DNA from: Lutibacter sp. B1
GTDB lineage: Bacteria > Bacteroidota > Bacteroidia > Flavobacteriales > Flavobacteriaceae
Assembly: GCF_012524075.1 (NCBI RefSeq)
Contig: NZ_JAAZUI010000001.1
Coordinates: 124,001 to 188,000, forward strand
DNA length: 64,000 nt
Reading direction: 5' to 3'
Shown here: positions 26,681 to 37,606 of the stretch, piece by piece
Position numbering within the stretch: the first letter of the stretch is position 1
Layout: every line of letters begins with the position of its first letter
The notes under the pieces: model-generated
Told to the model about the DNA's origin: nothing
What the model saw: the letters and a program-made list of their open reading frames with translations, nothing else
Database searches by the model: none
Translations under genes and position numbers: made by a program

Positions 26681-27164
26681 TTGTTATTAACAATTGTTAA
26701 TAACCTAAGTTCATATATTGTTCAAAATAAAACAATTATAAATTTGGAAATTAAATTTTTACGTACTTATTTTACATAAGAATTAACAGAGATATGTTAT
26801 CACAAAAAATTTAAAACGCAAGTTGGAAGTTTTTTTTAACAGTGTCGAAGTGAAATTCAAAAATGTTCTTGAACATAGTTTTTAAAGCCAAACTTTTATA
26901 AAGTAATGTGCCCAAGTATTTAGCATGAATAGATGGATACATGGTTTTAAAGACAAATTTTAAAATAACGTTTTAAGATATGTGATTTTGAAAAAAGTTA
27001 CAACAAAGTCTTAGACATTATTTTAAAAGAAGCAACTAGTTTAATAAGAAGTGATTCGTAAGAAACCCAAGTTTTAGTACTTTTTTTTAATGCGTTATAC
27101 TTATAAGAGAATAACATTAGTCACTTAAAAAAAGCTAAAGACTTATTAAAAAAAGTGTTTCAGC
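26681..27164 (+). pseudogene. Possible decayed coding region, unidentified
   Basis: About 480 bp without an intact frame. One plus-strand reading near 26985-27170 gives protein-like text interrupted by stops, for example KSYNKVLDIILKEATSL and KKAKDLLKKVFQQK. The latter runs into a terminator-like hairpin at 27165-27210. This looks like the remnant of a helical protein gene, but I cannot name the family, and chance in AT-rich DNA is possible. Confidence 0.3.
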
Positions 27165-27210
27165 AAAAAGCCATGATAGTGAGTAATCGTTATTATGGCT
27201 TTTGTTTTTT
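27165..27210 (+). terminator. Terminator-like hairpin after the decayed region
   Basis: AAAAGCCATGATA pairs with TATTATGGCTTTT across a ~12-nt loop, followed by GTTTTTTT. No intact gene precedes it, which supports a former transcription unit here. Confidence 0.65.
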
Positions 27211-27316
27211 TCTACTATTACTATTCCTTTAATTTTTCAAGATTATTTTTATGTAATAATTAATACAAAACCTCTATTTATAACGTTTTCGCAATAGATT
27301 TTTATTACAATATGAT

Positions 27317-27324
27317 TATATTTG
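27317..27324 (+). promoter_or_regulatory. -7 element of icd
   Basis: TATATTTG, 73 nt before the icd ATG. The leader contains a small hairpin (GCTATAA at 27354-27360 with TTATAGC at 27370-27376). Confidence 0.5.
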
Positions 27325-27352
27325 CACTGCTTAATTTAAACTTAATCAGTAA

Positions 27353-29626
<2,274 letters not shown>

Positions 29627-29670
29627 AGCTATCTTAAAAACAGTAGACAACATTTTAGCAAAAAGCAAAT

Positions 29671-29704
29671 AAAAAAAGCGAGAAATAAATTCTCGCTTTT
29701 TTTC
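29671..29704 (+). terminator. Terminator of icd
   Basis: AAAAAGCGAGAA-ATAAA-TTCTCGCTTTTT, a classic hairpin with a long T-run. Confidence 0.93.
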
Positions 29705-29866
29705 TTACTAACCAATAATTATTCTTACTTAATCATTGTTACTACACGCTGGGGAAGCGCTCTCTTATTATTATACTTTAAAAATATGATCGTTTTAATA
29801 ATTGGACACATAAAAATATTTTAGGTCACATTAAAAAATATCTAATTAATAATCTATTACTTTTAG

Positions 29867-29874
29867 TATTTTTG
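29867..29874 (+). promoter_or_regulatory. -7 element of murQ, leaderless geometry
   Basis: TATTTTTG, four bases, then ATG 29879. No TTG at the expected upstream distance. Confidence 0.55.
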
Positions 29875-29878
29875 AATT

Positions 29879-30700
29879 ATGAGTTTTATAAAAACAACAG
29901 AACAGGCATCAAATTACAATCATCTAGAAAAAATGACTGTAAAAGAACTTCTTACAAACATAAATGTAGAAGATAAAAGCGTTCCGTACGCTGTTGAAAA
30001 AGCTATCCCTGCTATTGAAAATCTAGTTAATTCAATAGTATATAGAATGAAAAAAGGTGGCAGACTCTTTTACATAGGAGCCGGAACAAGCGGCAGACTC
30101 GGAATTGTTGATGCATCAGAATGTCCTCCAACATTTGGAGTTTCACATAACCTTGTTATTGGAATTATTGCTGGTGGAGATTCAGCCATAAGAAAGGCTG
30201 TAGAATTTGCTGAAGACTCTACAACACAATGCTGGAAAGATTTACAAAAATTTAATATAAATAAAAATGATTCCGTAATTGGAATTGCTGCTTCCGGAAC
30301 AACACCTTATGTAATTAGCGGTATACAAAAATGTAATGAAAATTCTATTTTAACAGGCTGTATCACTTGCAATGAAGGAAGTCCTCTAAGTAAAGTAGCT
30401 CAATACCCTATTGAAATTATTGTTGGTCCTGAATTTGTTACCGGCAGTTCTAGAATGAAAGCCGGTACCGCACAAAAACTCGTTTTAAACATGATTTCAA
30501 CCAGTATAATGATTCAACTAGGTAAAGTGAAAGGAAACAAAATGGTTGATATGCAATTAACAAACAACAAATTAGTTGATCGTGGTACTAAAATGTTAAT
30601 GGATGAATTAAATATTTCTGAAGAAAAAGCAAATGAACTTCTTTTAAAATATAAAAATGTAAGAAACGCAATTAATAATTACACCAATGGCAACCGATAG
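29879..30700 (+). CDS. murQ: N-acetylmuramic acid 6-phosphate etherase
   Basis: 273 aa. The SIS domain has FYIGAGTSGRLGIVDASECP, with E81 as the catalytic acid, and GSSRMKAGTAQK towards the C-terminus. It splits D-lactate from MurNAc-6-phosphate, giving GlcNAc-6-phosphate in cell-wall recycling. A MurNAc kinase (AnmK) or transporter is not adjacent; instead a small membrane protein gene overlaps its end by 14 bp and an ATP-grasp gene follows. Slightly shorter than E. coli MurQ (298 aa). Confidence 0.96.
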   Translation: MSFIKTTEQASNYNHLEKMTVKELLTNINVEDKSVPYAVEKAIPAIENLVNSIVYRMKKGGRLFYIGAGTSGRLGIVDASECPPTFGVSHNLVIGIIAGGDSAIRKAVEFAEDSTTQCWKDLQKFNINKNDSVIGIAASGTTPYVISGIQKCNENSILTGCITCNEGSPLSKVAQYPIEIIVGPEFVTGSSRMKAGTAQKLVLNMISTSIMIQLGKVKGNKMVDMQLTNNKLVDRGTKMLMDELNISEEKANELLLKYKNVRNAINNYTNGNR

Positions 30701-30914
30701 AAAAGAGCTTGTAAGAGGCTTAAAATATGAATTAATTGCTTTACCGTTAGTTATTTTAGCGCCTATTTTAATTACTATTGGCTATAAAGCTATAAAGCAA
30801 CAAAATAATTATATATGGATTGTTATTGGTATAGGTTTAGCCATAACTGCAATCATTTTAGGTTTTTTAGGTATTAAAATTATTTTAAACGCTTTTTTTA
30901 ATGATAAAGAATGA
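30687..30914 (+). CDS. Small two-helix membrane protein (DUF6095-like)
   Basis: 75 aa. Two hydrophobic helices (~17-33 and ~42-68) with a short polar loop containing KAIKQQNN. The N-terminus is charged and cytoplasm-like. I recall this as DUF6095, seen in flavobacteria beside murQ; function unknown. It overlaps murQ by 14 bp and the ATP-grasp gene by 4 bp, so all three should be co-translated. Confidence 0.75.
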   Translation: MATDRKELVRGLKYELIALPLVILAPILITIGYKAIKQQNNYIWIVIGIGLAITAIILGFLGIKIILNAFFNDKE

Positions 30915-31969
30915 AATACCTAAAGTTTACTAAACTTAAAAACTGGGAGTATTGGCCTGCATATATGTTTTATGTTCCACTACTACCCTATGCACTATAT
31001 TTAGCGTTGCGAGCTAAAAATATGGTGTTTTTTTCAGCAGTGAATCCAGCTATAGTACACTCAGGAAATGGCAGTGAATCTAAATTTAAAACCCTTGAAC
31101 TTATTCCTGAATCATTTAGACCTACTTCAATTTTTATAAAAGCTCACGAAAGTTTTAATACTGTAGCACAATTAATCCAAAAAAACAATCTTAAATACCC
31201 TTTAATTATTAAACCGGATATAGGTTTTAGAGGATTATTAGTTAAAAAGTTAGATACTGAAGCAGCACTTCAAACTTATTTAAATAAAAATAATTATATA
31301 GATTTAATTATTCAGGAATATGTAGATTATTCTAATGAGTGTGGTATTTTTTATCACCGTATGCCTAATGAAACAAAAGGAAAAATCACTTCAATAACCC
31401 TTAAAAAATATTTAACTGTAACCGGAGATGGAAAAGCTACTTTATTTCAATTAATTCAACAAAACAAACGTGCTAAAAATTATATGGATGTAATTAAAAA
31501 TCTTCATTTTAAAGATTTTGATATGGTATTAAAAAATGGCGAAAAAAAAATAATTAGCACTATTGGAAATCACTCAAAAGGCACTCAATTTATTAATGGT
31601 AATTATTTAATTGATAAAAAATTGGAAAAAGCAATAGATGCCATTTTTAAAAGAATTCCTCAAGTGTATTATGGAAGAATTGATATGAAATATGAGTCGT
31701 TTGAACATTTAATACAACTAAAAGATTTTAAAATAATTGAATTAAACGGCATTATTGCCGAACCAACTCACATTTATGATTCTGTTAATGGTTCTTATTT
31801 ACAAGCTTTAAAAGAAATTTGTATCCATTGGAAATTGCTTTATAAAATAGCCTTGATAAATCACTCACAAAACCAAATTCCTTTCGATAAAATTAGTGAT
31901 TTTATTAAAAGTGTACTCAAAATTAAAAAACATACTAAATTGATAAAACAACAAAGCTTATCTATTTAA
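30911..31969 (+). CDS. ATP-grasp enzyme, D-Ala-D-Ala ligase-like
   Basis: 352 aa. After a hydrophobic segment (~17-32) come ATP-grasp elements: PLIIKPDIGFRG (P-loop-like), DLIIQEYVDYSNECG, and the metal-binding end YYGRIDMKYE with FKIIELNGIIAEPTHIYD. ATP-grasp enzymes ligate a carboxylate to an amine or thiol through an acyl phosphate. The N-terminal part lacks the usual Ddl signatures. Context (murQ) suggests a cell-wall or recycling substrate; this is inference. The gene end overlaps the convergent T9SS gene by 12 bp. Confidence 0.7.
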   Translation: MKYLKFTKLKNWEYWPAYMFYVPLLPYALYLALRAKNMVFFSAVNPAIVHSGNGSESKFKTLELIPESFRPTSIFIKAHESFNTVAQLIQKNNLKYPLIIKPDIGFRGLLVKKLDTEAALQTYLNKNNYIDLIIQEYVDYSNECGIFYHRMPNETKGKITSITLKKYLTVTGDGKATLFQLIQQNKRAKNYMDVIKNLHFKDFDMVLKNGEKKIISTIGNHSKGTQFINGNYLIDKKLEKAIDAIFKRIPQVYYGRIDMKYESFEHLIQLKDFKIIELNGIIAEPTHIYDSVNGSYLQALKEICIHWKLLYKIALINHSQNQIPFDKISDFIKSVLKIKKHTKLIKQQSLSI

Positions 31970-33121
31970 ATAAATATAGCCTGTTCTGCTACTTTTTTTA
32001 CCATTTAAATATAAAATATAAAAGTAAGTTCCTGCGGGTAATCTTGTTTTTTTACCAATGGTTAGTTCATGCTCTGAAATACCATCCCAATCATTTTTAT
32101 AATTAGTAGTACTATATACAACAGCTCCCCATCGGTTTAGTATTTTTAAGGTATTATTTGGATATAGTTCAAGACCTTCAATTACAAAAGTATCATTAAT
32201 ACCATCACCATTAGGAGATATTCCATAATTTTTTGAAGTTATAACTCCTAATACATTTCTTAAGTCTGATCCTATTGTTAAAACATCATAGTCATTCGGA
32301 ATAAACTTACTTGATTTTATACTTCCCTCATTTATATTTCCAACCACATTTTCACTACCTAAATCAACCCATTTTCCTGTAATTTTATCCCATCCAACTA
32401 CTCGTAAATTTTTGATATCGTTTGAAATTAAATTAATTTTACTAGTTGAATCCCAAGTTAAAACAACGTTTGTTTCCATATTTCCATCCAAATCCCAAAA
32501 TTCTTCTTCATTTATTTTTGACAATTCAAACTGCATGTTTTTTGTATTAAAACTTTGCAAAAAAGTAGTTGGACTGTTAGGATTCTCTTTAAAATAAGCT
32601 CCTTTGTAATATGTATTTACTTCCTGATTTGGAATAATCATTGGACGAAATGAATCATCATCACCTATTGGAAAAATAAATTCACCTATATTTTCTGTAA
32701 GTACATACCCATCTACATATTCATTATCTCCTTCACCTGAATAAACGTTGTAATTCAAAAATTCTAAAGAAATACTTGTATTATCTCTTGGTGTTTGCAC
32801 TTTACCTGTTATAAAAGATAAATTATTAGTAACTCCTACTGATGTTCCTAAGTATAAATCATCAACAACATCAACTTCAACATTATAAAATACAGGTTTA
32901 TTAGCTCCTAAAACTTCTAAAAAGTTGTTATTATTATAGAAACCAACCAAGCCTTTATTTTGATCAAAAGTACCGTCATTTACTAAATTTGTATGAAAGC
33001 CTATTTCACCATTAGTATGTATTTGAATAGTACCAAAATTTTGGAAAGCGGTTTGTGCATTTAATTTAAAAATACATAAATAGATAATCGTAATTAAATA
33101 ATATTTCTCTTTTATAAACAC
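31958..33121 (-). CDS. Secreted protein with T9SS type B sorting domain (gliding motility-associated C-terminal domain)
   Basis: 387 aa. The signal peptide ends near LNAQT. The central part is beta-rich with no recognised enzyme motif. The C-terminal ~90 residues are the type B sorting domain: YGISPNGDGINDTFVIEG, LKILNRWGAVVYS, NDWDG and LPAGTYFYILYL. This directs export through the type IX system and attachment to the cell surface. It is the last gene of a five-gene run of exported proteins and the only one with a sorting domain. Confidence 0.9.
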   Translation of the reverse strand: MFIKEKYYLITIIYLCIFKLNAQTAFQNFGTIQIHTNGEIGFHTNLVNDGTFDQNKGLVGFYNNNNFLEVLGANKPVFYNVEVDVVDDLYLGTSVGVTNNLSFITGKVQTPRDNTSISLEFLNYNVYSGEGDNEYVDGYVLTENIGEFIFPIGDDDSFRPMIIPNQEVNTYYKGAYFKENPNSPTTFLQSFNTKNMQFELSKINEEEFWDLDGNMETNVVLTWDSTSKINLISNDIKNLRVVGWDKITGKWVDLGSENVVGNINEGSIKSSKFIPNDYDVLTIGSDLRNVLGVITSKNYGISPNGDGINDTFVIEGLELYPNNTLKILNRWGAVVYSTTNYKNDWDGISEHELTIGKKTRLPAGTYFYILYLNGKKSSRTGYIYLNR

Positions 33122-33140
33122 GCTTCTCTACTCTATATAA

Positions 33141-34667
33141 TTAATCTGGTAATCTCCTTAAAAAAACAGCAACTCTAACATTCTTTACAGTTCCACTTAC
33201 AGTAACTGTTCTAAATCCTAAACTTGTTCCTGCTGGAATACTTATTGGTGTCGTTAATATTTCCGTATAAACCATATTGTTCACACTACCACTTGCTGTA
33301 AACGTAAATAAGTTAGTATTCGTATCTGAATCTATTATAGCCATCTTTACCGTTTCTGATGCTCCATTTGTATTTGCTGCATTAAAACTAACCGCATATG
33401 CTTCCCATGCTTCAGGTAATGGTATACCTATTTGTCCTGTGGCTCCATTTCCAAATGACCATTGTAAATTATTATCCGACAAAGTTCCATTTTCATCTGC
33501 CCAAATTACAATTTTTTCATACACTTGTTTTTGATATGCACCACCATCAGTACCTACAGAAATAGCATTATTTGCATCAGAACTTACAACATTTGTTGCT
33601 GTAATCTGCTGCCAATCAGCACCATCACTTTGAATCCATAAAACTGAATTATTATTAATAGTTTGTATGCTTACGCCTTTTTCATTTATGTATGAAGAAA
33701 TAGTAGTTGCAAAATCATTCTTATTTTTAATAATATATATCCTACCTGTACAAGAATTTGCAGTAGGTAATGTTATAGCATGATTTCCTTCTAATATAAT
33801 AGTATGATGATCTTCAGTTAATGTTAAATTGCCAGTAGTACTAATAATTGATTTTGAAACTGATCCATTAACTTGAAATGTTGAATTCGCAATATTTAAA
33901 CTTGTTTGAGCGTCATTATAAGTTTGATCAATAGCTATTCCAGAAGGATTTATATTAATACCAAACCTTGTTTTAGCACTAGCAGAATTATCACTACCTT
34001 GTACTCTAAATAATTCTTTATTTGTTTGATCTCTATAATCATACCTTTTAAATATAATTGGTTCCGCACCATCATCTCCAATAACAAATTCTAATCTACC
34101 ATCATTATTTGGACCTGCAGATCCTATTTCAAATAAATCGGTACCACCAGCACTTCCTTTTAATCTAAAACTACCATTTGCTGTTGTAAAAAAAATGGGT
34201 TTGTAAAAAGATGCTCCAGAAGCTGCAAATTGTAATCCTGCTGTGTTTCCGTCTCCTTTTACATATACCAATGGTTGATCTAAACGCTCATAATCTGGGT
34301 AAGGTTTATCCAATCCTAATGTTTGCCTTCTACCAAACTCTAACATAGGTGTGTTATTGGACCGTATTTGCATTTTCACATCATTAGTAGTTCCTAAAAA
34401 ATTATTATCCGATGCGTTAAGATTATTTCCTGTAATTAACCAATTTTCATTACTACTATTAGTAGTGTTTACCCAAATAGTACCATCAAAAACCATTATC
34501 TTTTTTGATTCTGTGTTATAAGCAATAGAACCAGCTGTTGCTGTTGTTACAGCATTAATTTCAGAAGCTGTTCCAGATGGTATTCCCATTACAGAATTTT
34601 CATCCAGCTGCGAAAAAGCTATAGAAACATTTAAAAAAAAACTAATTACTATTAAATAATTTTTCAT
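33141..34667 (-). CDS. Large secreted beta-rich modular protein
   Basis: 508 aa with a signal peptide (~1-19, ending SIAFSQ). It contains GSIAYNTESKKIMVFDG..W near the N-terminus, a beta-helix-like middle (repeated short strands, AITLPTANSCTGRIYIIKN), a linker ISVGTDGGAYQKQV shared with the next upstream gene, and a C-terminal beta-sandwich-like region (~370-508). No catalytic motif and no sorting domain. The organisation recalls phage tail-fibre and adhesin modules. Function unknown; probably a surface or filament component. 19 bp from the sorting-domain gene. Confidence 0.65.
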   Translation of the reverse strand: MKNYLIVISFFLNVSIAFSQLDENSVMGIPSGTASEINAVTTATAGSIAYNTESKKIMVFDGTIWVNTTNSSNENWLITGNNLNASDNNFLGTTNDVKMQIRSNNTPMLEFGRRQTLGLDKPYPDYERLDQPLVYVKGDGNTAGLQFAASGASFYKPIFFTTANGSFRLKGSAGGTDLFEIGSAGPNNDGRLEFVIGDDGAEPIIFKRYDYRDQTNKELFRVQGSDNSASAKTRFGININPSGIAIDQTYNDAQTSLNIANSTFQVNGSVSKSIISTTGNLTLTEDHHTIILEGNHAITLPTANSCTGRIYIIKNKNDFATTISSYINEKGVSIQTINNNSVLWIQSDGADWQQITATNVVSSDANNAISVGTDGGAYQKQVYEKIVIWADENGTLSDNNLQWSFGNGATGQIGIPLPEAWEAYAVSFNAANTNGASETVKMAIIDSDTNTNLFTFTASGSVNNMVYTEILTTPISIPAGTSLGFRTVTVSGTVKNVRVAVFLRRLPD

Positions 34668-34679
34668 TTTTTTACTTAA

Positions 34680-35495
34680 TTAGAATAAACTTATAACGGT
34701 TAACATAAACTCTATATCAACAGGATCTTTACGATTACTTCCATTATCACTGTCTCCAATAAGAATTCTAAAACCAGTGTTAGACTGACTGCTATATGTA
34801 ATTCCAATATCATCATAATTTTGAGAAGTTGTTCCCGGACAGTTACCTTCACAATCTTTAACCGTTAATTGAATTATGTAATTATCATCCAATAAATCAG
34901 ATAAAGCTGTATCAAAAATTACATCATATACTCCTTCACTAACCCTTGTAATAGTATTAACATTTAATTCTTTAGCTATTGAATGCCCTGTATAATTATC
35001 ACTTCCATCATAAGTTATTTCAACTTTTGCAAATGCTTTAATTGGACTTTGAAAATAGGCACCTCCATCTGTACCTAAAGTAATATCGTTATTAGTATCT
35101 GTACTTACTACTTTTGCTTTAATTGTAAGCCAAGAAGTACCATCCCATATTTTGGTTATTACACTATTAACATCTGTATTATCAAACCAAATATCTCCAA
35201 CAACTGGTATTGCAGGTGCTATGGAAGCTGTTGTTACTGTATCTACATCTAATTCAATCCATTGTATTCCGTCATAAATTTTAGATATATTGGTAATGGT
35301 ATCAAACCAAATATCTGCTATTAACGGACTTGTTGGCTCTGCTCCCGTAGTTACAGTATTGTTAATTACATCTATTTTTGTTCCTTTCTGATTAATTACA
35401 GTAACTTGTTGTGCAAAACTAATTTGCACAAAGCTAAAGCATACTATAATAAGTAGTAAAAATCTAATGATTTTTTTTTGAAACATATAAAACAA
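34680..35495 (-). CDS. Secreted modular protein with two GDIWFD repeats
   Basis: 271 aa. The signal peptide ends near ISFAQQ. Two tandem ~40-residue modules follow: [19 protein letters not shown] and [19 protein letters not shown]. Then comes the linker [16 protein letters not shown], also present in the 508-aa neighbour, and a C-terminal domain (~165-271) with a CEGNC pair of cysteines. No enzyme motif. 12 bp before the 508-aa gene on the minus strand, so co-transcribed. Confidence 0.65.
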   Translation of the reverse strand: MFYMFQKKIIRFLLLIIVCFSFVQISFAQQVTVINQKGTKIDVINNTVTTGAEPTSPLIADIWFDTITNISKIYDGIQWIELDVDTVTTASIAPAIPVVGDIWFDNTDVNSVITKIWDGTSWLTIKAKVVSTDTNNDITLGTDGGAYFQSPIKAFAKVEITYDGSDNYTGHSIAKELNVNTITRVSEGVYDVIFDTALSDLLDDNYIIQLTVKDCEGNCPGTTSQNYDDIGITYSSQSNTGFRILIGDSDNGSNRKDPVDIEFMLTVISLF

Positions 35496-35608
35496 TTAAT
35501 CTTAATTTAAAAATACACTTAGTAAAGAGTATTGAAATGGTATTAACATAGATTATAATTTTACAGGTATTATTACCCTTGACAACTCATATAAAGATTT
35601 ATTTCTTG

Positions 35609-35634
35609 TAGGTTGCCGTTTACACGGCAACCTA
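35609..35634. terminator. Strong hairpin between secreted-protein genes
   Basis: TAGGTTGCCGT-TTAC-ACGGCAACCTA, eleven perfect pairs, far more GC than its surroundings; outer TTTCTTG and CAAGAAA can also pair. No T-run follows on either strand, so it may be an RNA-stabilising or attenuating element rather than a full terminator for the 218-aa gene. Confidence 0.6.
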
Positions 35635-35696
35635 ATTATATTTCAAGAAATAACAACACTTCATTGCTGTTTTAAAAAACAGTTTAAGTATATTAA

Positions 35697-36353
35697 TTAT
35701 TTAATATATTGAATCTCAATAATATCACCTGCATAATTTGGTAAATCAGCAGTTACATTAATCGTAACTACTGAACCACTAATTGTATAATCTACGTTAG
35801 CAATTAATTTTGCACCATTTCTATATACCCAAACTTTACTATACTCAGGTAATGGAATTTGTGCTCCACTCATTGCAGGAGTACCAGAAGCTACGTCAAA
35901 AGTATCATCACCTGTAGTAGCAACAGTAAAAACAGTTTGTCCACTTGTAATCAAATCAGTAGCTAACATTTTTTGAATTTCTCCAGATGTTTCATCCCTT
36001 ACTAGAAGTGTAAATCCGGTTCCATCAACAGCTGTGGCAGCTGTTAAAGCTGTTTCACTAATTCCAGTAATTGCAAAAACTGCACCAGAAGCATCAATAT
36101 AAGTATCATCAGTTAATGTTCCTCCTAATTGCCATGTTGTTGTTGTAACATCATCCGTTGAATTAACAATTTGTGTAATTCCATTGTTTGATTGAAAATA
36201 TTTAATAGTACCTTTATTATCAATTACTTTAACTGCTGTACTTCCTTTAGCAACATCCGCAGTTGCTTGTGCATTTGCAAAGCTAAATGCTAACATAAAT
36301 AAGGCAAATACTCCTAATTTTATTCTATTGTTTAATTTTGAATTTGTTTTCAT
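35697..36353 (-). CDS. Secreted protein with LGGTL/YRNG C-terminal module
   Basis: 218 aa with a signal peptide (~1-28, ending SFANAQA). The last ~130 residues match those of the 316-aa neighbour: WQLGGTL, AITGI, VRDETSGEIQKMLATDL, then KVWVYRNGAKLI..VDYTISG and GDIIEIQYIK. The YRNG..YTISG..GDIIEI pattern resembles the strand-turn units of phage tail fibres. No sorting domain. It is flanked by ~140 bp upstream and ~200 bp downstream gaps, the latter with a strong hairpin. Confidence 0.65.
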   Translation of the reverse strand: MKTNSKLNNRIKLGVFALFMLAFSFANAQATADVAKGSTAVKVIDNKGTIKYFQSNNGITQIVNSTDDVTTTTWQLGGTLTDDTYIDASGAVFAITGISETALTAATAVDGTGFTLLVRDETSGEIQKMLATDLITSGQTVFTVATTGDDTFDVASGTPAMSGAQIPLPEYSKVWVYRNGAKLIANVDYTISGSVVTINVTADLPNYAGDIIEIQYIK

Positions 36354-36489
36354 TTTTTTAAATTTTAATTTGATTAGTTTTTAAATGTTTATTTTTATCT
36401 TTTTTCTTTACTTACTTAAGTTTAATTGGGCGTTTTTATCATCGTAAATCGTTTTATTTTGTTGATATTTATTTTTTTAATTTATATAC

Positions 36490-37440
36490 TTAGTAAAATT
36501 GAACAATCCTTATTTCATCATTTTGATAGCAAACCGCTTCAGCTTCCAACTCAATGGTAGTACTATCAATTACTGTAAAATCGATTCTAACCCCATTTCT
36601 ATACACATTAACTTTTTTAGAATTTGTAATTGGTAATGGTGTAGTAAATTGAATTTGATTGTCTTGAGCAATTATTAAAACTACTTCTTCTTTCAATAAT
36701 GATGAAGCTGTTACTTTTTTTAATATTCCTGTATCTTTTTCAACCACAACTAAATCGGTCTCATCAGCTTCATTTATATCTTCTAAACCTCTAATAGCTA
36801 ATGTATTTACTGAATTTGTAGTTATTTCTGTAGCTTTAAGTAATGTTCCTCCTAACTGAATAACATTGCTTAAATTTTTACTTATACCATTATTAACGGT
36901 ACTGGTATTTGTAGATGTATTATTTAACCAATTGCTTCCATTATATGTATATAAATTCCCTGTAGTTTCATCTACATATATATCTCCTGCAATTGAGTTT
37001 TGAACTGTTGCTGTAGTTGGAGCTCCTTCTCCACTTTTAGGATTAATATTAATAGGAACCCAACCTCTTCCGTCCCATATTTGAACTAAATTTCTAGACT
37101 TTGTATCATCAATCCAAAAATCTCCAACTGCATTAGCTGTAGGCATGGTTGAAGATGTTGTAACAACAGTTCCTGAGTTACACAAACTTTTCCATTTTGT
37201 ACCTTCAAAAACAAAAATGCATTTTTCATCAATATTATAAACCATTGCTCCTTGCAAAGGATTTATTTTATTCATTTGATCTGAAGTAATTCTACTTAAA
37301 ACTAATACCTTGTCTGAACTTTCTAGTTCTAACAAAGAGTTTTTATTAATTTGAGAGGGATTATTTCCTATTTTAACTTGAGCAACTATTGAAATATGTA
37401 AGAAAAAAAAGAAGAATATTAGGGCTAAAATTTTATTCAT
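36490..37440 (-). CDS. Secreted modular protein, GDxWxD repeats plus LGGTL/YRNG module
   Basis: 316 aa. The signal peptide ends near SIVAQ. The first part has GAMVYNIDEKCIFVFEG.KW; two modules follow (AVGDFWIDDTK..VQIWDG..W and IAGDIYVDETTGNLYTYNG..W). The C-terminal ~130 residues (QLGGTLLKATEI, VVVEKDTGILKKVTASSL, KVNVYRNGVRI, NDEIRIVQFY) match the 218-aa protein. It therefore combines both module types of the locus and is probably its first gene. Confidence 0.65.
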   Translation of the reverse strand: MNKILALIFFFFFLHISIVAQVKIGNNPSQINKNSLLELESSDKVLVLSRITSDQMNKINPLQGAMVYNIDEKCIFVFEGTKWKSLCNSGTVVTTSSTMPTANAVGDFWIDDTKSRNLVQIWDGRGWVPININPKSGEGAPTTATVQNSIAGDIYVDETTGNLYTYNGSNWLNNTSTNTSTVNNGISKNLSNVIQLGGTLLKATEITTNSVNTLAIRGLEDINEADETDLVVVEKDTGILKKVTASSLLKEEVVLIIAQDNQIQFTTPLPITNSKKVNVYRNGVRIDFTVIDSTTIELEAEAVCYQNDEIRIVQFY

Positions 37441-37606
37441 TTATTTACGATAATTTATGGGGATAATCATACAAAACTTATTAAAATAATAACCTGAATT
37501 CCTATCAAAATTATGGCTTTCAATTTGATTAGAAAAATTAATTTTATTTGGTATTAATTTTTTAATAAATGGCACGATTTTAGCTACAAAAGGTAAGTCG
37601 CTAATT

